Assembly (NCBI RefSeq): GCF_017980685.1
Contig: NZ_JACXXO010000009.1
Coordinates: forward strand, 1 to 64,000
Direction: 5' to 3'
Source of the DNA: Pseudomonas iridis
GTDB lineage: Bacteria > Pseudomonadota > Gammaproteobacteria > Pseudomonadales > Pseudomonadaceae
DNA: 64,000 nucleotides
Below the pieces are notes generated by a model. That model ran no database searches and was not told the origin of the DNA. It worked only from the letters and a program-made list of their open reading frames with translations. Of the stretch, positions 1 to 8,351 are shown piece after piece. The translations under genes and the position numbers were made by a program. How positions within the stretch are numbered: position 1 is the stretch's first letter; the number at the start of each line of letters is the position of its first letter.

Positions 1-359
1 CAGCACGATCAGAGGAAAGAGCCGTGAATTAAAGACAAGAAGGGTCTGTTTTTCGGCCGACTTGGATTTTTTGAACCTCAAGCAGCGAGGGCCTCAAAAA
101 TCGGTGGGTACTTCAGACCTTCCCTAGAGGCCCGCAACGCTGAAAATAAATAGAAAGAACGTAACGCAATGATTGAAAAAAATTCCTTCCCAGTCATGTG
201 GTTATGGCGTAAATCGCGCGCGATTAGTGGCACTTTGAAAACTAATCGTCTATTCATGTGTCGATAAAAATGTGCATTGTAAGAAGGTGTTTCGCGCAGT
301 AAGCGTTTTACTGATTTACACTGCCAACACCAAACTCATCTGTAACAAGGAAATAACCT
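1..359. other. Left edge and region upstream of mscL
   Basis: No convincing gene is seen here. Frame 1 is open from base 1 to a TGA at 25-27, so the last eight codons of an upstream gene may be present, but this is too short to identify. The rest is fairly AT-rich with no long open frame on either strand and presumably holds the mscL promoter. A purine-rich ribosome site (AAGGAAA) lies just before the mscL ATG. Confidence 0.4.
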
Positions 360-773
360 ATGGGCGTGCTTAACGAGTTCAAGGCCTTCGCGGTCAAAGG
401 CAATGTGGTCGACATGGCCGTCGGTATCATCATCGGTGCCGCCTTCGGCAAAATCGTTTCATCCTTTGTCGGTGACGTAATCATGCCGCCAATCGGCCTG
501 CTGATCGGCGGAGTGGACTTCAGTGATCTGGCCATTACGTTGAAAGCGGCTCAGGGCGATGCGCCTGCGGTGATGCTCGCGTACGGCAAGTTCCTCCAAA
601 CCGTTTTGGACTTCGTGATCGTTGCTTTCGCGATTTTCATGGGTGTCAAAGCCATCAACCGTCTCAAGCGCGAAGAAGCCGTTGCGCCTAGCCTGCCACC
701 GGTTCCGACCAAAGAAGAGGAATTGCTGGGCGAGATCCGCGATTTGCTCAAGGCTCAGAACAATCAGCCCTGA
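360..773 (+). CDS. mscL: Large-conductance mechanosensitive channel MscL
   Basis: MscL is an inner-membrane homopentameric channel that opens under high membrane tension and releases solutes during hypo-osmotic shock. The 137-residue length is normal for the family. The N-terminus begins [20 protein letters not shown], the usual amphipathic helix leading into TM1. The pore-lining TM1 (about residues 15-45) has the small-residue [12 protein letters not shown] pattern, a periplasmic loop follows, and TM2 lies at about 75-100. The charged C-terminal helix ends in LLGEIRDLL, typical of MscL. The ATG at 360 has an AAGGAAA ribosome site. It converges on the fpr gene and shares an intrinsic terminator with it. 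Confidence 0.97.
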   Translation: MGVLNEFKAFAVKGNVVDMAVGIIIGAAFGKIVSSFVGDVIMPPIGLLIGGVDFSDLAITLKAAQGDAPAVMLAYGKFLQTVLDFVIVAFAIFMGVKAINRLKREEAVAPSLPPVPTKEEELLGEIRDLLKAQNNQP

Positions 774-792
774 ATCGGCCACACCAAAAAAA

Positions 793-815
793 AACGGCGC
801 CCGCGAGGCGCCGTT
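793..815. terminator. Terminator between mscL and fpr
   Basis: A 9-bp perfect stem (AACGGCGCC / GGCGCCGTT) closes a CGCGA loop. On the left it is flanked by a run of A, which becomes the U-tract for minus-strand transcripts leaving fpr. The plus-strand side has only a short T stretch, so it is a strong fpr terminator and probably also stops mscL transcripts. Confidence 0.85.
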
Positions 816-818
816 CGT

Positions 819-1595
819 TTACCAGTAGTTTTCCACCGCCACCTGGCCAGGCCGCCGAGCAAGGCTCAGGCTCATGTGCCGCTGTTTGAGCAAGGCACGC
901 GTGTCGTCGATCATCTGCGGATTGCCACACAGCATGACGCGCGAGTGTTCGGCAGACAGTTCCACACCGGCAGCGCGTTCCAGCTCACCGTTCTCGATCA
1001 GCGTCGTGATCCGCCCGTTCAGCGCACCGGGATGCGTCTGGCGAGTGACAGTAGGAATGTACTGCAGCTTGTGGATGTGCTCCGCCAGATAATCACGCTG
1101 TGCCAGTTCGGCGATCAACGACTGGTAAGCCAGTTCGCGCGCTTCCCTGACGCTGTACACAAGAATGATCCTGTCGAATTTTTCCCAGACCTCGAAATCC
1201 TGAAGGATCGACAGGAAAGGCGCCACCCCCGTGCCTGTCGACAACAGCCACAAATCGCGCCCGTCGACGAAACGATCAAGGGTCAGATAGCCATAGGCCT
1301 GGCGTTCAACCATCAAGGTATCGCCGACCTCCAGTCGACTCAGCTCACTGGTGAACTCGCCTCCAGGTACCACGATAGAAAAGAACTCAAGAAACTCGTC
1401 AAACGGTGAAGAGACCATGGAGTAGGCGCGCCACACCGTGCTGCCATCAGCCTTGATGACACCGAGTCGCGCGAACTGACCGGCACGAAAGCGAAAACCC
1501 GCATCACGGGTGGTACGCAAAGTGAACAGATTGGGCGTCAACGGTTGCACGTCAAGCAAGGTCTGATGGGTGAATTTGTCTGTGTTGGCAGTCAT
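819..1595 (-). CDS. fpr: Ferredoxin--NADP(+) reductase (Fpr type)
   Basis: FAD flavoenzyme that moves electrons between NADPH and ferredoxin or flavodoxin in the cytoplasm. The FAD-binding motif RAYSMVSSP and the pyridine-nucleotide motif GTGVAPFLSIL are both visible. The protein ends in an aromatic residue (VENYW), as in bacterial Fpr enzymes where the C-terminus stacks on or near the flavin. The start MTANTDKF at 1595 gives 258 residues, the usual Pseudomonas length, and has a GGAG ribosome site; the codons upstream (MECP) are not needed. Pseudomonads carry more than one Fpr paralogue. This copy has no adjacent LysR-type finR gene, so it may not be the oxidative-stress-induced one. Confidence 0.92.
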   Translation of the reverse strand: MTANTDKFTHQTLLDVQPLTPNLFTLRTTRDAGFRFRAGQFARLGVIKADGSTVWRAYSMVSSPFDEFLEFFSIVVPGGEFTSELSRLEVGDTLMVERQAYGYLTLDRFVDGRDLWLLSTGTGVAPFLSILQDFEVWEKFDRIILVYSVREARELAYQSLIAELAQRDYLAEHIHKLQYIPTVTRQTHPGALNGRITTLIENGELERAAGVELSAEHSRVMLCGNPQMIDDTRALLKQRHMSLSLARRPGQVAVENYW

Positions 1596-1913
1596 TGGGC
1601 ACTCCATTCAACGGTTAACCAACAGTCTCGCGCAAAGTCGTCTGCTTAAATACCTCTGATTTGTAGTGATATCAGGATGCCTGCCCTTGGGATAATGCGC
1701 GTGCACTCTTCCATTACGTGTGGGAGAGAAAAATTTCGTAACAATGATAAATCACATATAAAACACTCTGTACTTAATAACCGGCCATTCAAGTAATCAC
1801 TCGTTCAAAGAGCAAAATAATCAGAGCATAACGTGGGAAACATCCTACACTCGTTTTCGTGCAGATTGGATTGGATCCAGAAAGCACTACAGAAATTGGA
1901 GGGAGTATTTCTA
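1596..1913. other. Divergent promoter region fpr / luxR
   Basis: About 318 bp between two divergent genes, becoming AT-rich toward the regulator. An imperfect dyad (ACCTCTGAT ... ATATCAGGAT, about 1652-1677) lies roughly 60 bp before the fpr start and could be an operator. It matches the lux-box consensus only at its outer bases. No RNA gene or ORF with support is seen. Confidence 0.3.
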
Positions 1914-2627
1914 ATGGAAACGTGGAAGGAATCGCAGTTGAAGCAGCTGACTTTCGCCAAGGGCATCGATACTGCGTATCCGATACTGCTCAGATTTGCC
2001 GAAAATCTTGGCTTTAACTTTTGTGCAGTAAGCGTTGCAATGCCGCAACAGGTTACGTCACTAAACACCTTGCAAATCAATAACTACCCCGAAGAATGGA
2101 ACAGGCAGTATGAACAAAGGAAATTCAGTTCAATTGATCCGATAATGGCACACTGCAACCACTCGATGATGCCGATTGTCTGGAATGAAACACTGTATGA
2201 GAAGGCTCCACATGTGTGGCAAGCGTTGCAGGAACAAGGCCTGCAACATGGCTGGTCGCAATCTTTCCATCATAAGGAAAGCGGCTTGTGCAGCATCCTC
2301 AGCCTGGCGCGCAAACACTGCCCTATCAGCCCACTCGAACTGTATGAGCATTTTGGGTACATCTTTTATGCAGCCAGTCATTTGAGCGAATTGTTTGCTC
2401 GTACGCTGCCAAAGCAGTCGATGAAGCCCGGCCAGCCGCATCTTTCGCCACGAGAACTGGAGATTCTGCAATTGTCGGCTGGCGGAAAAACCGCCTATGA
2501 AATTTCAAAAATCCTCAGCCTGAGCGAGCGCACCGTTAACTATCACGTACAAAACGTGATTGAGAAACTCAACGTCTGCAACAAGATTTCTGCGGTAATC
2601 GCCGCTGCCAGAGCCGGCATTATTTGA
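1914..2627 (+). CDS. LuxR-type quorum-sensing regulator (apparent LuxR solo)
   Basis: Transcription factor of 237 residues with an N-terminal autoinducer-binding domain (about 20-165) and a C-terminal GerE/LuxR helix-turn-helix (about 175-235, LSPRELEILQLSAGGKTAYE and NYHVQNVIEKL). The six positions usually invariant in AHL-binding LuxR proteins can be matched: Trp and Tyr in EEWNRQY, Asp-Pro in SSIDPIM, Trp in IVWNE, Gly in HGWS. No luxI gene is in the window, so it is a candidate solo sensing foreign acyl-homoserine lactones or plant compounds (PsoR-like proteins are known in fluorescent pseudomonads). ATG 1914 is chosen over the ATG at 1833 because a GGAGGG ribosome site precedes it and the extra 27 residues are not family-like. 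Confidence 0.88.
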   Translation: METWKESQLKQLTFAKGIDTAYPILLRFAENLGFNFCAVSVAMPQQVTSLNTLQINNYPEEWNRQYEQRKFSSIDPIMAHCNHSMMPIVWNETLYEKAPHVWQALQEQGLQHGWSQSFHHKESGLCSILSLARKHCPISPLELYEHFGYIFYAASHLSELFARTLPKQSMKPGQPHLSPRELEILQLSAGGKTAYEISKILSLSERTVNYHVQNVIEKLNVCNKISAVIAAARAGII

Positions 2628-2801
2628 CACCGCCGCTTGGCGTCCTTCAAAACTTACGGGTATTGCGCTGGAAAAAAACGTACCATTCAGGCCCTTCCCG
2701 AGTGATGACGCTGTCTGTCAGAGTCGCTGTCCACTGGGTAGGGTTCCGCCGCAAGAGACCCAGCCGCGGAACACACCTTGACCACCCTGAGTCCCCGCCC
2801 C

Positions 2802-3926
2802 ATGCCTTTGTTTGACACGCCCTTCGCCCAACTCGACCTGATTCGCCAGCCCGAACAGCAAAATGAACCGCTGCAAGCTTTCGACGCGGCCGATGAATAT
2901 TTGCTCAATTACCTGGCGGCGCAGCAACCGGTGGCCGGCACACGGGTACTGGTGCTCAACGACAGCTTCGGCGCGTTGGCCGCCAGTTTGCTGGGCAAGG
3001 TTGAAGTCAGCAGCAGCGGCGATTCATTTCTGGGTTTTCAGGGCCTGGAAAAGAATCTGCTGCGCAATGGCCAGGCCTTCGATGCGATCCAGGGGATCCC
3101 GGCGAGCGAGCCCTTGGTCGGGCCGTTCGACCGAGTACTGATCCGCGTACCGAAAACCCTGGCCTTGCTGGAAGAACAACTGATTCGCCTGCAAGGGCAA
3201 CTGGCGCCCGGCGCAGAAGTGATCGCCGCCGCCATGGTTAAACATCTGCCACGCGCTGCAGGCGATTTGCTGGAACGTTACATTGGCCCGGTACAGGCAT
3301 CACTGGCAGTAAAAAAAGCACGCCTGTTGATTGCCACCCCTGAAGCGAAAGAACCGGCGGTGTCGCCCTACCCTTCGCGTTATCGTCTCGACGCGCCGGC
3401 CATCGAACTGATCAACCACGCCAACGTATTCTGCCGAGAAGGCCTGGACATCGGCACCCGCGCCTTTCTCCCGCATCTGCCCAAGAACCTTGGCAGTGCA
3501 CGGGTCGCCGACCTTGGCTGCGGCAACGGTGTGCTGGCAATTGCCAGCGCCCTGCAAAACCCCGACGCGCACTACACGCTGGTCGACGAATCATTCATGG
3601 CGGTGCAGTCGGCTGCCGAGAACTGGCGCGCAGCACTTGGTGATCGCGACGTGATCGTGCGTGCCGGCGATGGCCTGGCAGGCCAGGAAGCGCAATCGCT
3701 GGACGTGGTGCTGTGTAATCCGCCGTTCCATCAGCAGCAAGTGGTCGGTGATTTCCTGGCCTGGCGCATGTTTCAACAAGCGCGCGAAGCGTTGGTGGTG
3801 GGCGGTGCGTTGTACATCGTCGGCAACCGCCATCTGGGCTATCACAGCAAACTGGCGCGACTGTTCCGCGGTGTCGAACAAGTGGCGAACACACCGAAAT
3901 TCGTGATTCTCAAAGCCCGCAAGTAA
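2802..3926 (+). CDS. rlmG: 23S rRNA m2G1835 methyltransferase RlmG
   Basis: SAM-dependent enzyme that methylates the exocyclic N2 of a guanine in 23S rRNA. It has the two-domain layout of RlmG/RsmC: an N-terminal degenerate methyltransferase-like domain (about 1-180) and a C-terminal catalytic domain with SAM motif VADLGCGNGVLAI and the base-amine motif CNPPF. The 374-residue length from MPLFDTPFAQLDLIRQ and the QNEPLQAFDAADEYLL segment fit RlmG better than the shorter RsmC. ATG 2802 is preferred to 2778 because the conserved family start begins there. A hairpin terminator follows. Confidence 0.92.
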   Translation: MPLFDTPFAQLDLIRQPEQQNEPLQAFDAADEYLLNYLAAQQPVAGTRVLVLNDSFGALAASLLGKVEVSSSGDSFLGFQGLEKNLLRNGQAFDAIQGIPASEPLVGPFDRVLIRVPKTLALLEEQLIRLQGQLAPGAEVIAAAMVKHLPRAAGDLLERYIGPVQASLAVKKARLLIATPEAKEPAVSPYPSRYRLDAPAIELINHANVFCREGLDIGTRAFLPHLPKNLGSARVADLGCGNGVLAIASALQNPDAHYTLVDESFMAVQSAAENWRAALGDRDVIVRAGDGLAGQEAQSLDVVLCNPPFHQQQVVGDFLAWRMFQQAREALVVGGALYIVGNRHLGYHSKLARLFRGVEQVANTPKFVILKARK

Positions 3927-3942
3927 AACGCCAGGCAGAAAA

Positions 3943-3962
3943 AACCCTCCGTCCGGAGGGTT
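3943..3962. terminator. Bidirectional terminator after rlmG
   Basis: An 8-bp stem AACCCTCC / GGAGGGTT with a four-base loop, preceded by a run of A and followed by TTT. It sits between convergent rlmG and the DUF2474 gene and can serve both strands. Confidence 0.85.
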
Positions 3963-3994
3963 TCAAAACCGTGCCTTGAAGGCGACTGGATATT

Positions 3995-4162
3995 TCAGTG
4001 AGTGGTCAGACCTGCGGCGTTCATGAACATGCGCATCAGGCTCGCGACGATAAACAGTGCGCCGACGCTACCAACCCAGATCATGGCCAACCAGCCGAGC
4101 CGCTGCCACAGCGGCTTTTTTTCGGCTTCTTTAATGTCGTGCAGGGAATGTTTGCCAGTCAT
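3995..4162 (-). CDS. Small membrane protein, DUF2474 family (cio operon)
   Basis: A 55-residue protein starting MTGKHSLHDIKEAEKKPLWQ. A charged N-terminal region is followed by one hydrophobic helix (about residues 24-42, LAMIWVGSVGALFIVASLM). DUF2474 proteins are small single-span proteins found next to cydB/cioB and are thought to be the accessory-subunit counterpart of CydX in this oxidase class; that role is inference from position and size. The ATG at 4162 has a good GGAGG site. It lies 81 bp downstream of cioB on the same strand and is probably co-transcribed. Confidence 0.82.
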   Translation of the reverse strand: MTGKHSLHDIKEAEKKPLWQRLGWLAMIWVGSVGALFIVASLMRMFMNAAGLTTH

Positions 4163-4243
4163 TGCATCGATCCTCCGTTAGCTCAATAGCGCCGCCGACG
4201 CCATCGTCGGAACACCGCCCGGAACAAGCCCGCTCCTACAGTT

Positions 4244-5251
4244 CTAGTGATAACCGTCTTCATGGGTAACCTTGCCGCGGAACACGTAGTAGCTCCAGAA
4301 GGTGTAACCCAGGATGAACGGGATGATGAACAGCGTGCCGACCAGCATGAAGCCCTGACTTTGCGGCGGTGCGGCGGCGTCCCAGATCGAGATCGACGGC
4401 GGCACGATGTTCGGCCACAGGCTGATACCGAGACCGCTGTAGCCGAGGAAAATCAGCACCAGCGTCAGCAGGAACGGCATGTAGTTGGCGTTACGCGCCA
4501 CGGCGCGGATCAAGCCGTACATCGTCACCAGCACCAGAATCGGCACCGGCATGAACCAGAACACGTTCGGCATGCTGAACCAGCGCGTCGCAATGTCCGG
4601 GTGGGCCAGCGGCGTCCAGAGACTGACGACACCCATCACCGCCAGCAGCACGAAGGCCAGAGGCCGTGCGAGGTTATGCATCTGCTCTTGCAGCTTGCCT
4701 TCGGTCTTCATGATCAGCCACGTACAGCCGAGCAATGCGTAAGCCACCACCAGCGCCGCGCCGCAGAACATTGTGAACGGCGTCAGCCAATCCAGTGAAC
4801 CACCGGCAAACTGCCGATTGACCACCGGCAGTCCATCGATGAACGCCCCGAGCGCCACGCCCTGAAAGAACGTCGCGGCCACCGAACCACCGATGAATGC
4901 CTTGTCCCACAGGTGGCGCTTGTCGTCCTTGGCCTTGAAGCGAAACTCGAACGCCACGCCGCGGAAAATCAAACCGATCAGCATGAAGATCAGCGGCAGG
5001 TACAACGCCGACAACACCACCGAATACGCCAGCGGGAAGGCGCCAAACAGCGCCGCACCGCCGAGCACCAGCCAGGTTTCGTTACCGTCCCAGACCGGAG
5101 CGACGGTGTTCATCATCACGTCACGGTCGACCTTGCCCGGGATGAACGGGAAGAGGATCCCGATGCCCAGGTCGAAGCCGTCCATGACCACGTACATCAT
5201 GATGCCGAAGATGATGATCACGGCCCAGATCAGCGGAAGATCAATACCCAT
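4244..5251 (-). CDS. cioB: Cyanide-insensitive quinol oxidase subunit II (CioB/CydB type)
   Basis: Subunit II of a cytochrome bd-type ubiquinol oxidase of the inner membrane, which pairs with CioA to reduce oxygen without pumping protons. The 335-residue length equals that known for Pseudomonas CioB. The N-terminus runs MGIDLPLIWAVIIIFGIMMY, and the conserved block PVWDGNETWLVLGGAALFGA is present, followed by several hydrophobic spans. The start lies 3 bp after the cioA stop, with an AAGGAGA ribosome site inside the end of cioA, so the two are translationally linked. Confidence 0.95.
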   Translation of the reverse strand: MGIDLPLIWAVIIIFGIMMYVVMDGFDLGIGILFPFIPGKVDRDVMMNTVAPVWDGNETWLVLGGAALFGAFPLAYSVVLSALYLPLIFMLIGLIFRGVAFEFRFKAKDDKRHLWDKAFIGGSVAATFFQGVALGAFIDGLPVVNRQFAGGSLDWLTPFTMFCGAALVVAYALLGCTWLIMKTEGKLQEQMHNLARPLAFVLLAVMGVVSLWTPLAHPDIATRWFSMPNVFWFMPVPILVLVTMYGLIRAVARNANYMPFLLTLVLIFLGYSGLGISLWPNIVPPSISIWDAAAPPQSQGFMLVGTLFIIPFILGYTFWSYYVFRGKVTHEDGYH

Positions 5252-5254
5252 GAG

Positions 5255-6700
5255 TCAAATCTCCTTGGTCAGGGTGACGTCGTCGCCGTGGTCGGCATCG
5301 GACGAATCGTCGGCTGCGGACAACGGACGGGCCGGTGTGCGTTTCTTGCCAGGCCCACCATCCGGTGTTTCCTGACCCTCGCTGATCTTCGGCCCCTTGC
5401 GCACCAGGCGCATCATGTAGCCGAGACCGGCACCGAACAGCGCGAAATACACCACCACAAACATGATCAGCGTGATGCTCATCTGCGCGAAGCTGTGATT
5501 GGAAGACGCATCAGCCGTGCGCATCAGCCCGTAAACCACCCACGGCTGGCGGCCGATCTCGGTGGTAAACCAGCCTGCGAGGATCGCAATCAGACCGGAC
5601 GGCCCCATCCACAGCGCCAGATAAAGAAACGGACGCGAGGTGTAGAGCGTGTCGCGCTTGCGCAGCCACAGACTCCACAGGCCGGTGAAAATCATAAGCA
5701 ATCCAAGGCCGACCATGATCCGGAACGACCAGAACACGATGGTCGAATTCGGCCGGTCTTCGGGCGGGAAGTCCTTGAGCGCCGGTACTTGCTTATCCAG
5801 CGAGTGCGTGAGAATCAGGCTGCCGAGATACGGAATCTCCACGGCAAACTTGGTTCTCTCTTCCTTCATGTCCGGCCAGCCGAACAGGATCAGGGGTGTT
5901 GCTTCGTCACCCTTGTTTTCCCAGTGGCCTTCAATCGCGGCGATTTTTGCCGGTTGATGCTTGAGGGTGTTGAGACCGTGGAAATCACCGATGACAGCCT
6001 GGATCGGCGCGACAATCAGCGCCATCCACATTGCCATCGACAGCATGGTGCGGATCGCCGGATTGTCCTTGCCGCGCAGCAAGTGCCAGGCCGCTGAGGA
6101 GCCGACGAAAAATGCCGTCGCAACAAACGCCGCAGTCGCCATGTGCATCAGACGGTAAGGGAATGACGGGTTGAAGATGATTGCAAACCAGTCGGTGGGG
6201 ATCACCTGACCGTTGATGATTTCGAAACCTTGCGGGGTCTGCATCCAGCTGTTGGAGGCCAGAATCCAGAAGGTCGAAATCAACGTACCGACCGCCACCA
6301 TCACCGTGGAGAAAAAGTGCAATCCGCGGCCGACCTTGTTCCAGCCGAACAGCATCACGCCCAGGAAACCGGCTTCAAGGAAGAATGCCGTGAGCACTTC
6401 ATAGGTCAGCAGCGGTCCCGTAACAGCACCGGCGAAATCCGAAAAGCGGCTCCAGTTGGTGCCGAACTGATAGGCCATAACCAGCCCGGAAACCACGCCC
6501 ATGCCGAAGTTGACCGCAAATATCTTCGACCAGAAGTGGTAAAGGTCACGGTAGGTGTCGTTATGGGTTTTCAGCCACAAGCCTTCGAGCACCGCAAGGT
6601 AACTCGCCAGGCCGATGGTGATGGCCGGGAACAGGATGTGGAACGAGATGGTGAACGCGAACTGAATTCGGGCGAGATCGAGTGCCTCTAAACCGAACAT
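5255..6700 (-). CDS. cioA: Cyanide-insensitive quinol oxidase subunit I (CioA/CydA type)
   Basis: Subunit I, which holds the three hemes and the quinol site. At 481 residues it is near the usual CioA length. It lacks the long Q-loop insertion of E. coli CydA, marking it as the short-loop CIO branch. The N-terminal heme-ligand His sits in FAFTISFHILFPAITIG, and the quinol-loop Lys/Glu motif reads QPAKIAAIEGHWE. The tail is hydrophilic and rich in Asp and Ser. ATG 6700 (MFGLEALDLARIQ) has an AGAGGA site; the 17 codons upstream are not family-like. A perfect ANR box lies about 165 bp upstream. ANR is known to repress cioAB in P. aeruginosa, so low-oxygen repression is expected. Confidence 0.95.
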   Translation of the reverse strand: MFGLEALDLARIQFAFTISFHILFPAITIGLASYLAVLEGLWLKTHNDTYRDLYHFWSKIFAVNFGMGVVSGLVMAYQFGTNWSRFSDFAGAVTGPLLTYEVLTAFFLEAGFLGVMLFGWNKVGRGLHFFSTVMVAVGTLISTFWILASNSWMQTPQGFEIINGQVIPTDWFAIIFNPSFPYRLMHMATAAFVATAFFVGSSAAWHLLRGKDNPAIRTMLSMAMWMALIVAPIQAVIGDFHGLNTLKHQPAKIAAIEGHWENKGDEATPLILFGWPDMKEERTKFAVEIPYLGSLILTHSLDKQVPALKDFPPEDRPNSTIVFWSFRIMVGLGLLMIFTGLWSLWLRKRDTLYTSRPFLYLALWMGPSGLIAILAGWFTTEIGRQPWVVYGLMRTADASSNHSFAQMSITLIMFVVVYFALFGAGLGYMMRLVRKGPKISEGQETPDGGPGKKRTPARPLSAADDSSDADHGDDVTLTKEI

Positions 6701-6864
6701 AAGTCTTCCTCTGTCAGGTAATACCGGTGTCGGGGCTTGTGGCCCCTGCACCTACTGCCCCCACGGATATGGAGTGCGGCGAATTCCGATTCGTTCTTTT
6801 TTTACAACCATCGCAACGCAGGGAGTCTGGCCAACGGGCCACCAGAGCATGGCCCGGGAGGGTA

Positions 6865-6878
6865 TTGATCTGGATCAA
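6865..6878. promoter_or_regulatory. ANR/FNR box upstream of cioA
   Basis: TTGATCTGGATCAA matches the palindromic TTGATnnnnATCAA consensus at all ten defined positions. It lies in the roughly 400-bp region between cioA and the divergent MFS gene, with its centre about 170 bp from the cioA ATG. This region (6701-7106) holds no other recognisable gene. Confidence 0.8.
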
Positions 6879-7106
6879 GCAACGTTGAAAGAGTAGTCCC
6901 ATTTCCGACGGAGAACTGCGTGGTCGTTTGCCGCGTGACAAGTTGCCTCACTGCCGCAGCAACCCTTTGCGACGCCTCCCCTCGCCACACGCCGTCAGGC
7001 AACGGTCAAGATCGATGTCTGGCTAACTGATTTTTTTGTCATAGCAACTTCCTGTTACAGACTGGTGATAATCTTGCGGTTCCCCTCGAGCCAGACCTGC
7101 CTTCAG

Positions 7107-8345
7107 ATGCCCAGCCAAGAGCCCTTGCTGTTACGTCATCATCGTCCGTTCCTGGCGTTCTGGTTCGCACGGATTTTCACCGCCAGCGGTTTCCAGATGC
7201 TCACCGTGGCCATCGGCTGGAACCTCTATCAACTGACCGGCAACGTCCTCGATCTGGGGCTGGTCGGCCTGGTCGAATTCGCCCCGCGCGTACTGTTCAT
7301 GCTGCACACCGGACACGTCGCCGACCGCTACGATCGACGCAAGGTCGCGGCCATCTGTCAGTCGTTGCAGGCGTTGATTGCGCTTGCGCTGGCGATTGGC
7401 AGTGCCACCGATCACGTCACCCGCGAACTGATCTTCATCCTCGCCTTCCTGCTCGGCGCGGCGCGCTCGTTCGAGATGCCGACCACTCAGGCGCTGTTGC
7501 CGAGCATCGTGCCCAGTGCGCTGTTCCCCCGGGCCGTCGCGGCGGCGCAATCGGCGCAGCAGTCGGCAACCATTGTTGCCCCGGCGCTTGGCGGCCTGCT
7601 CTACGCGTTTGGCAGCGTCTGGGTCTATGGCCCGACCGTGCTCCTGTACGTGATTGCCTGCACATTGATGCTCAACCTGCCGGCCCGTCAGACACCGTTG
7701 AACAAAGGCAAAGCCACGCTGGATTCACTGCTGGCGGGGATTCGCTTCATCCGTAGCCGCCCGGACATTCTCGGTGCGATTTCTCTGGATCTGTTCGCGG
7801 TGCTGCTTGGTGGCGCCACGGCGCTGCTGCCGGTGTTCGCCAAGGATATTTTGCTGACCGGCCCGTGGGGCCTAGGCCTGCTGCGTTCGGCGCCGGCAGT
7901 CGGCGCGCTGGGGATGTCGCTGTTCCTCGCGCGCTTTGCCGTGGAGCGTAACGTCGGCCGCGTGATGTTCACCGCGGTAGGCATCTTCGGCGTCGCGACC
8001 ATTGCCTTCGGCCTGTCGACCTCGTTCTGGTTCTCGCTGGCCGTGCTGGTGGTACTCGGCGCGGCGGACATGATCAGCATGGTGATCCGCGCCTCCTTCG
8101 TGCAACTGGAAACCCCGGACGAAATGCGCGGCCGGGTCAGCGCGGTCAACGGCCTGTTCATCGGCGCCTCGAACCAGTTGGGCGAATTCGAATCCGGCGT
8201 CACCGCCCACTGGTTCGGCACCGTGCCGGCGGTGGTCATGGGCGGCATCGGCACGCTGGTGGTGACCGGGACGTGGATCAAACTGTTCCCGACGCTGGCT
8301 AACCGCGACCGGATGCATGTGCCGGTGGAAGAGGTGAAGGTTTGA
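7107..8345 (+). CDS. MFS transporter, EntS-like exporter group
   Basis: Major facilitator protein of 412 residues with about 12 hydrophobic spans. The cytosolic loop 2-3 motif appears as GHVADRYDRRKV, and a second loop DEMRGRVSAVNGLF follows the mid-domain loop. These features resemble the MFS_3 group that includes the enterobactin exporter EntS and various drug or metabolite exporters. The substrate cannot be told from sequence. ATG 7107 (MPSQEPLLLRHHRPFLAFW) is the likely start, although the ribosome site is weak. It is divergent from cioA. Confidence 0.8.
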   Translation: MPSQEPLLLRHHRPFLAFWFARIFTASGFQMLTVAIGWNLYQLTGNVLDLGLVGLVEFAPRVLFMLHTGHVADRYDRRKVAAICQSLQALIALALAIGSATDHVTRELIFILAFLLGAARSFEMPTTQALLPSIVPSALFPRAVAAAQSAQQSATIVAPALGGLLYAFGSVWVYGPTVLLYVIACTLMLNLPARQTPLNKGKATLDSLLAGIRFIRSRPDILGAISLDLFAVLLGGATALLPVFAKDILLTGPWGLGLLRSAPAVGALGMSLFLARFAVERNVGRVMFTAVGIFGVATIAFGLSTSFWFSLAVLVVLGAADMISMVIRASFVQLETPDEMRGRVSAVNGLFIGASNQLGEFESGVTAHWFGTVPAVVMGGIGTLVVTGTWIKLFPTLANRDRMHVPVEEVKV

Positions 8346-8351
8346 AGCTAT

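Noticed and set aside
1652..1677. Dyad upstream of fpr as a lux box
   Set aside because: Only the outer ACCT/AGG-like bases fit; the inner consensus is missing, so it is mentioned but not called.
4913..6097. 394-codon plus-strand ORF opposite cioA and cioB
   Set aside because: Antisense shadow of the oxidase genes; composition is His/Arg/Gln-rich with no domain.
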